From Nocardia brasiliensis ATCC 700358 (GTDB lineage: Bacteria; Actinomycetota; Actinomycetes; Mycobacteriales; Mycobacteriaceae), in NCBI RefSeq assembly GCF_000250675.2, contig NC_018681.1:5456001-5520000 (forward strand): 64,000 nt of DNA, in the 5' to 3' direction. Each line of letters starts with the position of its first letter. The first letter of the stretch is position 1. The notes under the pieces are model-generated. The model had not been told where the DNA came from and ran no database searches. It worked only from the letters and a program-made list of their open reading frames with translations. Below are positions 16,581-25,277 of the stretch, piece by piece. A program made the translations under genes and the position numbers.

Positions 16581-19028
16581 TCACCCTGCGGATGGATTAG
16601 CCGGAGACCTGTTGATGCCAGCGGGCCACATGTCCTCTGCCTCGGCAAAAGCGGTATACCTGCGTAGGTCCCGCACGGCAGCCTGCGCAGCCGGTGAATC
16701 CAGCGAACTCGACTCGAGGATGGTATTCAACGGATTCAGGCATTGTAGCGAGCGCTCGTATCCGATGTAATTCATCGCCTGCCACGCCTCTTCTCCCGTC
16801 AGATCAACTGATGCGCCGCCCAGCGTAACTCTGGAAATTCCTAGCGGTGCCCCTTCGCCTGCCTTCCACAGGCTTTCCAGCTCCTTTCTGTTCGGAGCAG
16901 CCATATAGTTATCGACATGTGTTCTCAATTCACCGGGCAGTGACTGCGGCGAATACGCCCGCACCAGATTCAGCCCCTTTTGCTCCAGCACCGACATGTG
17001 TACGGCGTCGGGACGTTCCACATATTGGTCCACCGCCGCACGGAACTCGGACAGCGGCTTGAACCTGGCGAGATTATCCTCCTGCATCGCATGAGTACGC
17101 CGGAAGGCAGCGATCATTCTTGCATTGACCCGAGGGTCGTCCGACATCACCAGCACCGACGACAACGCCCGGTCGAAGCCATAACCAGATTCCTGATCCA
17201 GGCTGTTCACCACGTGCGCAATGCCGCGCAAAGTATGCCTTCGATCACCGAATCCGATGACGGAGTCCCTCGACATATCGCCAATGGTACGAAGCCCCGG
17301 CGGAACGCCCGAACCGCGGAACCTCAGCGGATCCTTGATCGCCGCGCCGGAGATATCTGTCAGCTGGGCAAAGCTGCGGTAGGAGTCCGTGTACTCAGGA
17401 GCGATCGAGGTCCACGCCAAACGCTGTCCGCGTCTGATCGCCTCAGTTCCCCTCGAATCGAAGGAAAACGGATTGCCGGCCATCCGGAACAGTCTCCCGG
17501 TCAACGGCGAACCGCTGATAGCGGCCAACATCGAAAGCCCTGCGAGCGTCTTCAGCGTCGTGGAGGAGTCTTCCGACTTACCCATGCCTAGCGCTGCCGC
17601 TCCGCCGCCGCCACCTCCGCCTCCTTTGCCCTTGCCACCTACGTCCTGGAGCTTCTGTGCGAATCGATTCGACACCCAGTGCTCCGCGCTGCGCATCGCT
17701 TTGGCGATCTTGCGCGCTCGAACGATGAATACCAGATGTAGTAACGCACCCAGTACGAGCATCTGCATGTGATCGTCCGGACTACTGAACAGGCTGCCGT
17801 TGAGGAACATATAGACACCGAGAAGCATGGTGAACAAAGACATCTCGGCTGATGAGATTGCAATCCCGACACCGCTGGATATCAGCGAGACCTGCGGCGG
17901 GCCATGGATGAACCCCAAAGTTGCCAACCCCAATATCATCATGAAGAGGTTGAAGACGACGTCGAACACCGCTCGGATCACCTTGTATCCGATATAGAGT
18001 GCGAACAAGAGAAAGAACATGGACGAGCCGCCCATAACAATGCCGGTACCCAACTGCCCCCAGGTCGGATTGTCGATCGCGTTGCGCGCGACCAGATCCT
18101 GACACGTCTCCATGCCTTGTCGAACCTGCTCGCTGTCGCCGGACTCGATCCCCTTGGACCATGCCACCCGGCATGCGGGACGCTGGTCGACAACGTGCCC
18201 GAAGTTCCATGTCTGTAATGGCTTTCGCCCGAAGTTGTCCGCCATGTGGGTTTGCATCCGGGCAACCAGCTTATCTGGATCCGTACCCACCTCGCCGTTC
18301 AAGCCGGACGCGACGGCGAGTCCGAAGTCTCGTCCCATGACCAGCGGGCCATCCGACGAGAAGATGGTCGCCATGGGATTGAGCAGCAAGGCAGGAGCCA
18401 AAACCGCTATGCCGGTCATAAACATAATCTGGTACGCGGCTTTGGCGTGGAACCCGCGGACGAAGAAATATATGGTGAAGAAAGACCCGATCGTCCCTGA
18501 GAGCAGCAGCACGGGTGGTGTGACGATAGCTCGCGTGTACGAATCGGCAAGGTCGTGCAACGGGTCCTCGAAGCTGCTCATCCAGGAGAAACTGACCACA
18601 CTGCCGATCAGATAGATCGGGGTGATCGTCAGGATTCCCCAACCGACCATGACGCAGTCCGTCGATGTGGCGAGCACAAATTTGGCGGGAGCCAGAAATC
18701 CGCCGTCGTCATGTGCCACGAAATACTGTGACATCTCGACGCCCTCGGAGTCCCGGACGTCCATCCAGCTCAGGGCACTGTTGCCCGCATTGACGCCTGG
18801 TGTCGTAGTCGACCCTCCCTGGGCCGTCGCAATCGCACCGAGCAGGCCGGGAAACACGAACAACGCGAAAACCACGACGCACAACCACAGCATCGCCCGA
18901 CGGCGCCGAGTCGCCCGCGTCCAGGTACGGAACCGCCGCAACACCGCCCAGGGAGTCCACCGCTCCCAGTCGGTAGACCCCGATCCGGCAGTCTGTCCGG
19001 AGTCACTCTCGCACGCCCGGATAGTCAT
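16581..19028 (-). CDS. VirB6/TrbL-like polytopic membrane protein
   Basis: Predicted 815 residues. A short cytoplasmic basic head (TRATRRRRAM) leads into a first membrane helix near 45-65, then an extracytoplasmic loop and a series of helices (for example LTITPIYLIGSVVSFSW, TIGSFFTIYFFVRGF, MFFLLFALYIGYKVIRAVF, LVLGALLHLVFIVRA) up to about 450. A glycine run (GKGKGGGGGGGGAAALG) separates this from a soluble C-terminal 350 residues. This is the pattern of the inner-membrane channel component of Gram-positive conjugation systems (VirB6/TrbL, TcpH type). The start overlaps the VirB4-like stop by four bases (ATGA), so the two are translationally coupled. Confidence 0.78.
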   Translation of the reverse strand: MTIRACESDSGQTAGSGSTDWERWTPWAVLRRFRTWTRATRRRRAMLWLCVVVFALFVFPGLLGAIATAQGGSTTTPGVNAGNSALSWMDVRDSEGVEMSQYFVAHDDGGFLAPAKFVLATSTDCVMVGWGILTITPIYLIGSVVSFSWMSSFEDPLHDLADSYTRAIVTPPVLLLSGTIGSFFTIYFFVRGFHAKAAYQIMFMTGIAVLAPALLLNPMATIFSSDGPLVMGRDFGLAVASGLNGEVGTDPDKLVARMQTHMADNFGRKPLQTWNFGHVVDQRPACRVAWSKGIESGDSEQVRQGMETCQDLVARNAIDNPTWGQLGTGIVMGGSSMFFLLFALYIGYKVIRAVFDVVFNLFMMILGLATLGFIHGPPQVSLISSGVGIAISSAEMSLFTMLLGVYMFLNGSLFSSPDDHMQMLVLGALLHLVFIVRARKIAKAMRSAEHWVSNRFAQKLQDVGGKGKGGGGGGGGAAALGMGKSEDSSTTLKTLAGLSMLAAISGSPLTGRLFRMAGNPFSFDSRGTEAIRRGQRLAWTSIAPEYTDSYRSFAQLTDISGAAIKDPLRFRGSGVPPGLRTIGDMSRDSVIGFGDRRHTLRGIAHVVNSLDQESGYGFDRALSSVLVMSDDPRVNARMIAAFRRTHAMQEDNLARFKPLSEFRAAVDQYVERPDAVHMSVLEQKGLNLVRAYSPQSLPGELRTHVDNYMAAPNRKELESLWKAGEGAPLGISRVTLGGASVDLTGEEAWQAMNYIGYERSLQCLNPLNTILESSSLDSPAAQAAVRDLRRYTAFAEAEDMWPAGINRSPANPSAG

Positions 19029-21550
19029 CGCTTTTCCAACCGACCCGGCAGTGCCGGCCTCCGCCCAGCCACGCCAGGCGTGCTGCTGATGACCGCAGCA
19101 CGGTCAGGTCGCGCGGGGCCGAGCACCTTGCCGCGACCGATCCGGCCCAGTGCGTCGCGCATGAACATCTCGCCACGGCGTTCATCAGGTACCTGACGCC
19201 CAGCGCCGATCGGTGGCGACGTCTCCTCCCGCAGCATCTGGAGCAGATATGGCGACTCCTTCAAATCGACGCCGAGCCACTCCAAGCTGTTGCGTGCCAG
19301 CGTTTCGTCACGCTGACGGAACACGAATCGATTCGGGATGAGGTTATGCGCGGCACCATGGAAGTCGGTCGCCGGATCATGCGAAGCGAGTCCTATGGCA
19401 CCGAGATGCTTCCGGCCGTCCCGGCTGAAGTCGGAGGTCACCGCAGCACCGACCTGGGTCTGGGTGAAATGGTGCGCTTCGTCGCCGATCAACAGGCCGA
19501 ATCGTCCGCTGTCGGTCAGGAAAGCCTCACGCGCGGCCACCCCGATCAGTTCGTACAGCGCGGTACCGAGTCGTTTCGTCAACGGCAGTCTGGCGTACAG
19601 GTGTGGATTGATCAGTTCTTCGGCGCTCGGCAAAGTGACCTTGTGGCTGCGCACCACGGTTGCCGCCGCCGAGAGCCGCAACGGCGGCAATGAGGTATCG
19701 AACAGCACGGGCATCCGATCGACCACCGTCGCGAGACGTGCGACCAGATCGGCGTACTCCGCACGTCCCGGCTCGGCGTCACTGAGCCGCCGAGCCACCT
19801 CGAACAGATCGTAGAGACTCCGAATATGGTGCTCGGCAATCCCTTTCGGACTCAGTAGATGCGTCGCGATCGCACCCGCGCCGGAAGTGGGCGAAAGGTC
19901 GAGCAAGGGCAGCAACGAATCGAGCGCCCGCTCCCCGGCGATCCGCGGAGCGAACATCCGCAGCGGATCGAGCGAAACAGCCGGCTCCGCCAGGTCGATG
20001 ATCACGGCATCGTCGATGGATGACGCAAAGTGTTCCCACTCACCGATGTGGCTGCGATCGAGTGCCAGGAACTGACCACCCATGTCCCGTACCAGCGCCG
20101 CCATGAGCTTGAGGAAGTAGGACTTTCCTGAGCCGAGTTCCCCGGTGACCGCGAAAGACGCGGAAAAGTCGTGCAGGGCGGCTTCCATGATGCCGAAGTG
20201 AATCGGCTCGTAGTGGCCCGACAGCAGGTTCACGCCGATCACGGGCCCGGAGTCGTCCCCGACCTCGTTGGTGACGAACGGAACGAACCCGGCCCACATG
20301 TCCGAGGGCATGATGTGAGCGAAGTCGTCGAAGGCCCGCCGATGCGGGGCGCCGGGGACCAGCATCGACCACAGTTCGACCTGCGCGCCGACCGGCGCGA
20401 CCACGTCGATCTGGAAGCGCTGATAGCGGCGTTTGATCGCGTTCACCGCATCCTGGGTCGTATCGCGTGAGTGGCTACCGACCGCGATCACCGTGGTGAA
20501 GCTGACTTCCGACTCCCCGCTGTTGACCTCGAAGTGCTGGTGGTATTCACTCAGCAACTGCGCCTTGGACATCAGAGTGTTCTGCGCGAAGGACAACTCC
20601 TGGTCGCGCTGTTCCATTTGGTCGCCCAGCTTCCGCAGGTTCAACTCGTTGGCCTTGAGCACTTTGTCCGCGGACCTGGTGGAGATCCGCATCGCCCAGT
20701 CGACGGTCACGCCGCGCATGCCCTCCAGCGCGCTCAGGAATTCACTGTTTCCGGGGAAGGCCATGCCGCCGTACGGAAAGGAGCGCAGGGTGAGCATTGC
20801 CTGGTAGGACGGCACGAATTCGAAGTCCTCTTGGACCACCTTGACGATCGGCACGAACGAGGGCCGCAGCCTACGACGTTCGCCCTGGGCGCCCTCATCG
20901 AGCGCGGCGGAGCGGAATACTGCTGCGGTGACATCCTCGAGTACACCCGGGCGGGTGGGCGCGGCCGAGTCACCGATCGCGCCGCGGGCCAGATAGTGTT
21001 CCCAGAGCCACTGGAACATTCCCGCAGGCACGGGTACCGGATCGAAATCGCCCCCGATTTGGGACAGAATCCGGTTTGCGGTCTCGTCGTAAGCGTCGAG
21101 ATCGGCCCGGGACAGGCCGGCGGCATCCAGCGATGTTGTGCCGCCACGCCACAACCGCGCTATCGTCCGGAATCCGGACGAGGTGCCGCCGACCGGTATG
21201 GACAACAGGTGAATCCGCGTCGTCGGCGAAATCCCTCGGATTCGCGCATGCGCGGCCACCACTTCGTTCGCGTAGTCCTCATGCGCATCCAGGTCGATCC
21301 CTTCGACCATCTTCGAGAGCACATCGAGGACGTTCAGGTCCGCATGTATGCCGAGCAGCAGCGACCCGTCCGGCAGGTTGTTGATGAGCGTCTGATGTGC
21401 TTGCTTGACCTCGGACTTGTCGCCGGCGCCACGCAAGCCATAACCCATCGGCTCGATGAGGTAGGTGGCGGTGACCAGTCCAGCAGTGGTGAACTGCAGG
21501 TTTCCGCGAATCGCCGCGGTCGGCTGAAGATCTCGTCCGAGGAATGTCAT
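19025..21550 (-). CDS. VirB4-like conjugation ATPase
   Basis: Predicted 841 residues starting MTFLGRDLQPTAAI; the frame stays open further upstream but that part is antisense-like and overlaps the next gene. The ATG shares one base with the preceding stop (TAATG). The N-terminal half resembles VirB4/TraC accessory domains. The C-terminal half is a P-loop ATPase: Walker A GELGSGKSYFLK near residue 473, Walker B LLIGDEAHHF near 687, both intact. VirB4 ATPases energise assembly and substrate movement in type IV secretion. It anchors the identification of this cluster as conjugation-like. No partner VirD4/TcpA coupling ATPase is visible in the window. Confidence 0.88.
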   Translation of the reverse strand: MTFLGRDLQPTAAIRGNLQFTTAGLVTATYLIEPMGYGLRGAGDKSEVKQAHQTLINNLPDGSLLLGIHADLNVLDVLSKMVEGIDLDAHEDYANEVVAAHARIRGISPTTRIHLLSIPVGGTSSGFRTIARLWRGGTTSLDAAGLSRADLDAYDETANRILSQIGGDFDPVPVPAGMFQWLWEHYLARGAIGDSAAPTRPGVLEDVTAAVFRSAALDEGAQGERRRLRPSFVPIVKVVQEDFEFVPSYQAMLTLRSFPYGGMAFPGNSEFLSALEGMRGVTVDWAMRISTRSADKVLKANELNLRKLGDQMEQRDQELSFAQNTLMSKAQLLSEYHQHFEVNSGESEVSFTTVIAVGSHSRDTTQDAVNAIKRRYQRFQIDVVAPVGAQVELWSMLVPGAPHRRAFDDFAHIMPSDMWAGFVPFVTNEVGDDSGPVIGVNLLSGHYEPIHFGIMEAALHDFSASFAVTGELGSGKSYFLKLMAALVRDMGGQFLALDRSHIGEWEHFASSIDDAVIIDLAEPAVSLDPLRMFAPRIAGERALDSLLPLLDLSPTSGAGAIATHLLSPKGIAEHHIRSLYDLFEVARRLSDAEPGRAEYADLVARLATVVDRMPVLFDTSLPPLRLSAAATVVRSHKVTLPSAEELINPHLYARLPLTKRLGTALYELIGVAAREAFLTDSGRFGLLIGDEAHHFTQTQVGAAVTSDFSRDGRKHLGAIGLASHDPATDFHGAAHNLIPNRFVFRQRDETLARNSLEWLGVDLKESPYLLQMLREETSPPIGAGRQVPDERRGEMFMRDALGRIGRGKVLGPARPDRAAVISSTPGVAGRRPALPGRLEKR

Positions 21551-21987
21551 TATCCGGCCCTGGGCAATTGAGCGACATCCGCCACCTCTGCGGACCATTC
21601 GGTGAGAATGGGTGCGACCGTCTCTTCGATGTAGAGCGTGTGCCGTACCGATTCGGCGCTGAACGGCATACCTGACGCCGATACCGGGCGCCGGTCGACG
21701 ATGAGTCGCCCGACCCACAGCATTCGCGACGTCAGCCGTACGCCGGTATAGGGAATCGCCCGCAACATGACGACCGCCGTGATGGTCAGCATCGTCCCGA
21801 AGACCGCGGTGATGGCGGGATTGCCCGGCAACGTCATCGTCGCTGTCCAGGTGAGGACGCCCAGACCGATTCCGGCCAACAGCTGCGGAACAGTGTAGGG
21901 GCCGAACGGGATTCGCTCGCCGTTCGGCATTTTGCCGACAACGAGCGGTAGTCGTTTGATCGGGGTGTAAACCCGGACGGTGGACAT
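21550..21987 (-). CDS. PrgI-like small membrane protein of T4SS
   Basis: Predicted 145 residues. The N terminus MSTVRVYTPIKRLPLVVGKM is followed by FGPYTVPQLLAGIGLGVLTW, a first membrane helix, and a second helix close behind (ITAVFGTMLTITAVVMLRAI), then a soluble tail. Small two-helix proteins directly before VirB4 are the PrgI/VirB3-type components of Gram-positive type IV systems. Translational coupling on both sides is visible: its ATG shares a base with the upstream stop (TGATG) and its stop with the VirB4 start (TAATG). Function by position and topology. Confidence 0.75.
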   Translation of the reverse strand: MSTVRVYTPIKRLPLVVGKMPNGERIPFGPYTVPQLLAGIGLGVLTWTATMTLPGNPAITAVFGTMLTITAVVMLRAIPYTGVRLTSRMLWVGRLIVDRRPVSASGMPFSAESVRHTLYIEETVAPILTEWSAEVADVAQLPRAG

Positions 21988-22259
21988 CAGTAGCCGTACC
22001 CACCGAGCGGCGCGTCAGGCACGATGTTCACACTTTCGGCACGACCGTAATTGAACAGGGTCGGCAGTGCGTAGAAACCAGCGCCCGCGATCACCGCCGT
22101 CAAGAGCATGGCACCGATGGTCCGCCAGTTGAAGCGTTTGTCGAAATCGCCGGTGATATGCGTGATGAAGCCGATGAGAATGGCCAGGACGAGCACGATC
22201 GCGCCGACAGTTCGCACCACCTCGACGCTGTTCAACATGATTTGGGCTATATTGTTCAT
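21987..22259 (-). CDS. small two-helix membrane protein (VirB2-like position)
   Basis: Predicted 90 residues with two membrane helices (VGAIVLVLAILIGFITHI and IGAMLLTAVIAGAGFYALP) and a short polar loop (TGDFDKRFNW). Size, topology and place before the PrgI-like gene fit the pilin-like or membrane subunits of actinobacterial conjugation loci. GGAG lies about ten bases before the ATG. No classic signal peptidase site is evident. A pilin role is not shown by the sequence. Confidence 0.72.
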   Translation of the reverse strand: MNNIAQIMLNSVEVVRTVGAIVLVLAILIGFITHITGDFDKRFNWRTIGAMLLTAVIAGAGFYALPTLFNYGRAESVNIVPDAPLGGYGY

Positions 22260-22272
22260 CGGACTCGATCTC

Positions 22273-23253
22273 CTATTTCTGCGTAGGCGGAGGGATGTCA
22301 GCCGGAGTGACGCTCGGCGTGACAGTCCGGCTGGTGTGTGCCGCCTGAGTGTCTGCGACTGTGAGCGGAAGCCGCAGTGCGGGAACGGGATCGATGGATC
22401 GCACTTGCCACTGGCCCGCGTTCAGGACCATTGTCAGCGGATAGCTCAATGTCGCGACGACATCGTCTTCCGTACGCGGACCGACCGCTGCCAGCAACCG
22501 CACCGTCGTCGCACCCGAACCGCAGTTCGGATCGTCAGTCGTCAGGGCGACCGAATCGATCTTGCTGTACGGCGCGGGACGGATTCCCCGGAAACCGGTG
22601 CCGGTCGCCGAATAGCGCGCGATATCACCACTGCCTGTGAGGTAGGCGGTCAGGAACCCGATCGCGGTCCGACCGAGTGCGGTGTCCGGGCCGCAGGATG
22701 CCTCATACTCCAGCGCGAGATCTGCCGCCTGCCGCGGCGGTTCCACCGCAGCAGGAAGCGACAAGGCTCGTACCGTTCCGTCGATCAGCGATACCGCGAC
22801 GCGGTAATAGCCGCGTGCCGCGTCGTCCTCGCCTTCGCGTACCGAGATGGTCACCGTCCACACGTCCGCATTGCCACTGGACAGGGTGCGCGCGGCATAC
22901 ACCACCGCCGGATCGGCCACCTCACTTGTGGTGGTCGGCAAAACCGGTTGCTGTGCGCTGCCGACGAATCGGGCGAGGCTATCCCGATCGCCGACGTCGG
23001 CGCTCAGATAGGTCACGACGAAATCCTCAGCGAACGAAGTAGCCAGATATGACTCCCCGATGAGCCGCGAGGCCGCCCGGTCGTCGTCGCGCGGCGGCTC
23101 GTTTTCGAACCACGACAGCACCGTGTGGCCGCCGCCCAGCACCGCGAGCACCGCCAAGACCGCGACCAAGACTTTTTCCCGCTGCCGGCGCAGCACCATT
23201 CGGCGAAGCAATGCTTCACCCGAATCGCTGGTTTTACCGGCAACTATTCTCAT
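22273..23253 (-). CDS. TcpC/VirB8-like conjugation protein
   Basis: Predicted 326 residues from ATG (MRIVAGKTSDSGEALLRRM); a GTG eleven codons upstream is an alternative. A basic cytoplasmic head, one membrane helix (KVLVAVLAVLAVLGGGHTVL) and two consecutive alpha/beta extracytoplasmic regions (about 75-180 and 185-300) match TcpC, the Gram-positive relative of VirB8 built from NTF2-like domains. It lies 13 bases upstream of the small membrane gene. Known TcpC proteins form a scaffold of the conjugation channel. The tail is rich in Thr and Pro. Confidence 0.75.
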   Translation of the reverse strand: MRIVAGKTSDSGEALLRRMVLRRQREKVLVAVLAVLAVLGGGHTVLSWFENEPPRDDDRAASRLIGESYLATSFAEDFVVTYLSADVGDRDSLARFVGSAQQPVLPTTTSEVADPAVVYAARTLSSGNADVWTVTISVREGEDDAARGYYRVAVSLIDGTVRALSLPAAVEPPRQAADLALEYEASCGPDTALGRTAIGFLTAYLTGSGDIARYSATGTGFRGIRPAPYSKIDSVALTTDDPNCGSGATTVRLLAAVGPRTEDDVVATLSYPLTMVLNAGQWQVRSIDPVPALRLPLTVADTQAAHTSRTVTPSVTPADIPPPTQK

Positions 23254-23317
23254 TCTCGGAATGGTAGAGAGCCTGTTCGGTGGCACCCGGCAATCGTTCC
23301 CACTGATGGCGAGACGT

Positions 23318-24430
23318 TCAGGACACAGAATTCGGCCCTTGTCTTGCCATGGTTCGCCACAGATGGTCGTCGTAGCCCTTCGGACCTATACCCGAATCGC
23401 TATCGGCAGCACCGGAAAGCACTCGCACCGGCCGCAACTGCGCGATGGCCAGTTGCTGGTTCGCGTAGCCGGGGTACGGAAACAGCGAGACCGCGGTCGG
23501 CGTGTAGCCGCCGCGATAGTCGAGCGTCCGGACCACCAACTCCGCAGTTTCGCCCGACTGTAGAGGTCGGTGGGTATCAACCAGTCGCTCCCGGTCGTCT
23601 GGATGAAAGACATCAACCGGCCGGAACAGGTAGTTCCATCTGATCCAGGGCGCAGGCTCGGTCAGCCAATGCGAGATGCTCGTGTGCTCCACCTGAACCA
23701 CCGCCAGGTGGGTGCCCGCTCTCCGGTGAGCTTCGCGTAATCCCGCGCGCTCCAACGTCATCCAGGTGAGCGGAGCGTCGTCGGAGGTGACGTCCTCGAT
23801 CAACAGCCATGCGCCGTATGTGCGCGTGTCGGCCCGCGCACGTGCGGTGATCCGCCAGCGTCCGGGGCGACCCCCGCGCTGGGAGACCGTGACATCACAC
23901 TGCAGTTTGTCCCCGGAGCGGGGGTCGTACAACAGGTCGAGCACCTCAGCGTGGCGGTCGAAGGTCGGCACACGCTGAAATAGTTCGGCGATCGACATCG
24001 TCGGCACGTACTCTTCCGCCGACAGCCCGGTCAGGCTGGCGATACCGCTGGGCACCTGCAACGTCTGCGTGGTCAGATCCCAGATGACCCCCACCGCCCC
24101 GCCCGGGGCAGGGACCTGATCCGCGAGCGATCCGGCCCACAACCGAACCGCGTGCACGTCACCGGCCGGCCCGAAGACGGGCCGAGCCAGCAGCTCGTGC
24201 TGCCCAGCTTCGGTGGGGATCTCGAACTCCACGTCCTCGGCGCGATCACGCACCGACCGCACAATGCCCGCGATACCCAGCGTGGTGATTCCGTCATACA
24301 GCGCAGGCGTTTTGGCGAGTAGCCGTTGCAGAACTCGGCGGCAGTCGGCGAAACCCCGCGGACTGTTCCCGACCGTCGCGATGGACAGAGTGGCCGGTGT
24401 CAGTGTTTCGATCGTCACCCAGGGAACCAC
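23318..24430 (-). CDS. PAS/GAF-type sensor-like protein at head of the T4SS block
   Basis: Predicted 370 residues. I chose the GTG preceded by GGAGG (spacing four); a TTG at 24478 also keeps the frame open. The first 130 residues are a GAF-like region (TPATLSIATVGNSPRGFADC), followed by a PAS-type domain around 130-260 (VIWDLTTQTLQVPSGIASLT) and a second PAS-like segment (WIRWNYLFRPVDVFHPDDRE). No kinase, cyclase or DNA-binding domain follows, so it is a stand-alone sensor or adaptor of the kind often found beside WhiB genes in Nocardia and Rhodococcus. It faces a WhiB gene across a 369-base spacer with palindromes, and its downstream neighbours are the conjugation genes. Confidence 0.7.
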   Translation of the reverse strand: MVPWVTIETLTPATLSIATVGNSPRGFADCRRVLQRLLAKTPALYDGITTLGIAGIVRSVRDRAEDVEFEIPTEAGQHELLARPVFGPAGDVHAVRLWAGSLADQVPAPGGAVGVIWDLTTQTLQVPSGIASLTGLSAEEYVPTMSIAELFQRVPTFDRHAEVLDLLYDPRSGDKLQCDVTVSQRGGRPGRWRITARARADTRTYGAWLLIEDVTSDDAPLTWMTLERAGLREAHRRAGTHLAVVQVEHTSISHWLTEPAPWIRWNYLFRPVDVFHPDDRERLVDTHRPLQSGETAELVVRTLDYRGGYTPTAVSLFPYPGYANQQLAIAQLRPVRVLSGAADSDSGIGPKGYDDHLWRTMARQGPNSVS

Positions 24431-24499
24431 TGTGCCTCCACCCGCTGGCGCGTCTCGCCACCAGACCAACTGGGGCAACTTCCTGATTCAATAATCATG

Positions 24500-24513
24500 C
24501 CGTTATATAACGG
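24500..24513. promoter_or_regulatory. perfect 14-bp palindrome, operator-like
   Basis: CCGTTATATAACGG is a perfect palindrome in an AT-rich spacer between the divergent sensor gene and WhiB gene. It is flanked by AATCAT on the left and TAAGAT on the right; a related element with the same flank lies at 24616-24646. A dimeric repressor or activator site is the likely meaning. The binding protein is unknown. Confidence 0.65.
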
Positions 24514-24615
24514 TAAGATCAGTCGGTGCGGCAAAGTTCGACCAATGTCATGGTTCGAGAGTACACCCAGGTAGATGGGCGAATCATCGGTAAGATGACT
24601 GGTCATTCGTCCAGT

Positions 24616-24646
24616 AATCACGCCGTTAAATAACGTAAGTAACGGC
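24616..24646. promoter_or_regulatory. second, imperfect palindromic operator-like element
   Basis: AATCAC is followed by the inverted repeat CGTTA-AA-TAACG at 24624-24635, a near copy of the palindrome at 24500. A wider inverted repeat also exists, GCCGTTA at 24622-24628 with TAACGGC at 24640-24646. A partial third unit, AATCAT followed by CGGTAAGAT, lies between them near 24582. The spacing suggests cooperative binding at two sites about 120 bases apart. Confidence 0.6.
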
Positions 24647-24799
24647 ATATTCTTCTTGCTGATCTTCGCGCCGTGAGCTAGCGTTGGAGATACCAGTTCA
24701 CAGAACTGGATTCCGGGGACTGTTGAGCAGCCCTGATGACTGCCCCCAACCATGGGCATGCTGCCACCCGGTGTGCCCTCGGCATTCCCGGAGATGGCA

Positions 24800-25237
24800 A
24801 TGAATACCGTAGAGTTGCGCCCCGTTCCGTTGGGCACAGCGCTCGTCACCCCGCAGCGCACTCCCACTCGAAAGCCGCTGTGCGCGGACCGACCCGACGA
24901 TTGGGACCTCGATACCGGCACCCCTGACACCTGGCGCAATGCGATCGAGCTCTGTAACGCGTGCCCGCTCCTGGAGCAGTGCAGCGAACTGGCCGATTCC
25001 CTCACCGCCCGTGGCGACGTGCCCCGGGCGATGATCTGGGCAGGCATCCCCTACGACAGCACCGGCAAGATCGTCGAGAACCTCGATCGCTACCGCGCCG
25101 CACCGCTTGATCATCGGCGCCCGTTGCAGATCATCCGCCTCGGCGACCGCCCGTCGATTGGTGCCGCGCCGGTGCCCGTTCCGCACCGTCACCTCGTCCT
25201 CGGCCAGGCACTGTCGCCAACTCGGACCAGCGCCTGA
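24800..25237 (+). CDS. WhiB-family iron-sulfur regulator
   Basis: Predicted 145 residues from the ATG with GGAG six bases upstream (MNTVELRPVP); an upstream in-frame ATG at 24752 is less likely. Four cysteines sit at 28, 52, 55 and 61 (LCADRP, then LCNACPLLEQC), the WhiB ligands for a 4Fe-4S cluster. The G[I/V]W-type turn reads AMIWAGIPY. The tail is longer than usual and contains basic residues. WhiB proteins bind sigma factor SigA and tune transcription in actinobacteria. Divergent from the sensor protein gene, with operator-like palindromes between them. Confidence 0.85.
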   Translation: MNTVELRPVPLGTALVTPQRTPTRKPLCADRPDDWDLDTGTPDTWRNAIELCNACPLLEQCSELADSLTARGDVPRAMIWAGIPYDSTGKIVENLDRYRAAPLDHRRPLQIIRLGDRPSIGAAPVPVPHRHLVLGQALSPTRTSA

Positions 25238-25277
25238 ACCGCCTCCTGCGCAACGTATCTCACGAGAGTGGATCACG

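Noticed and set aside
21551..22003. N-terminal extension of the VirB4-like gene
   Set aside because: This part is in another frame of the PrgI-like gene and is Arg/His-rich; TAATG coupling gives the start at 21550.
24500..24646. CRISPR-like repeat
   Set aside because: Only two or three short palindromes with unequal spacing and no spacer structure; operators fit better.
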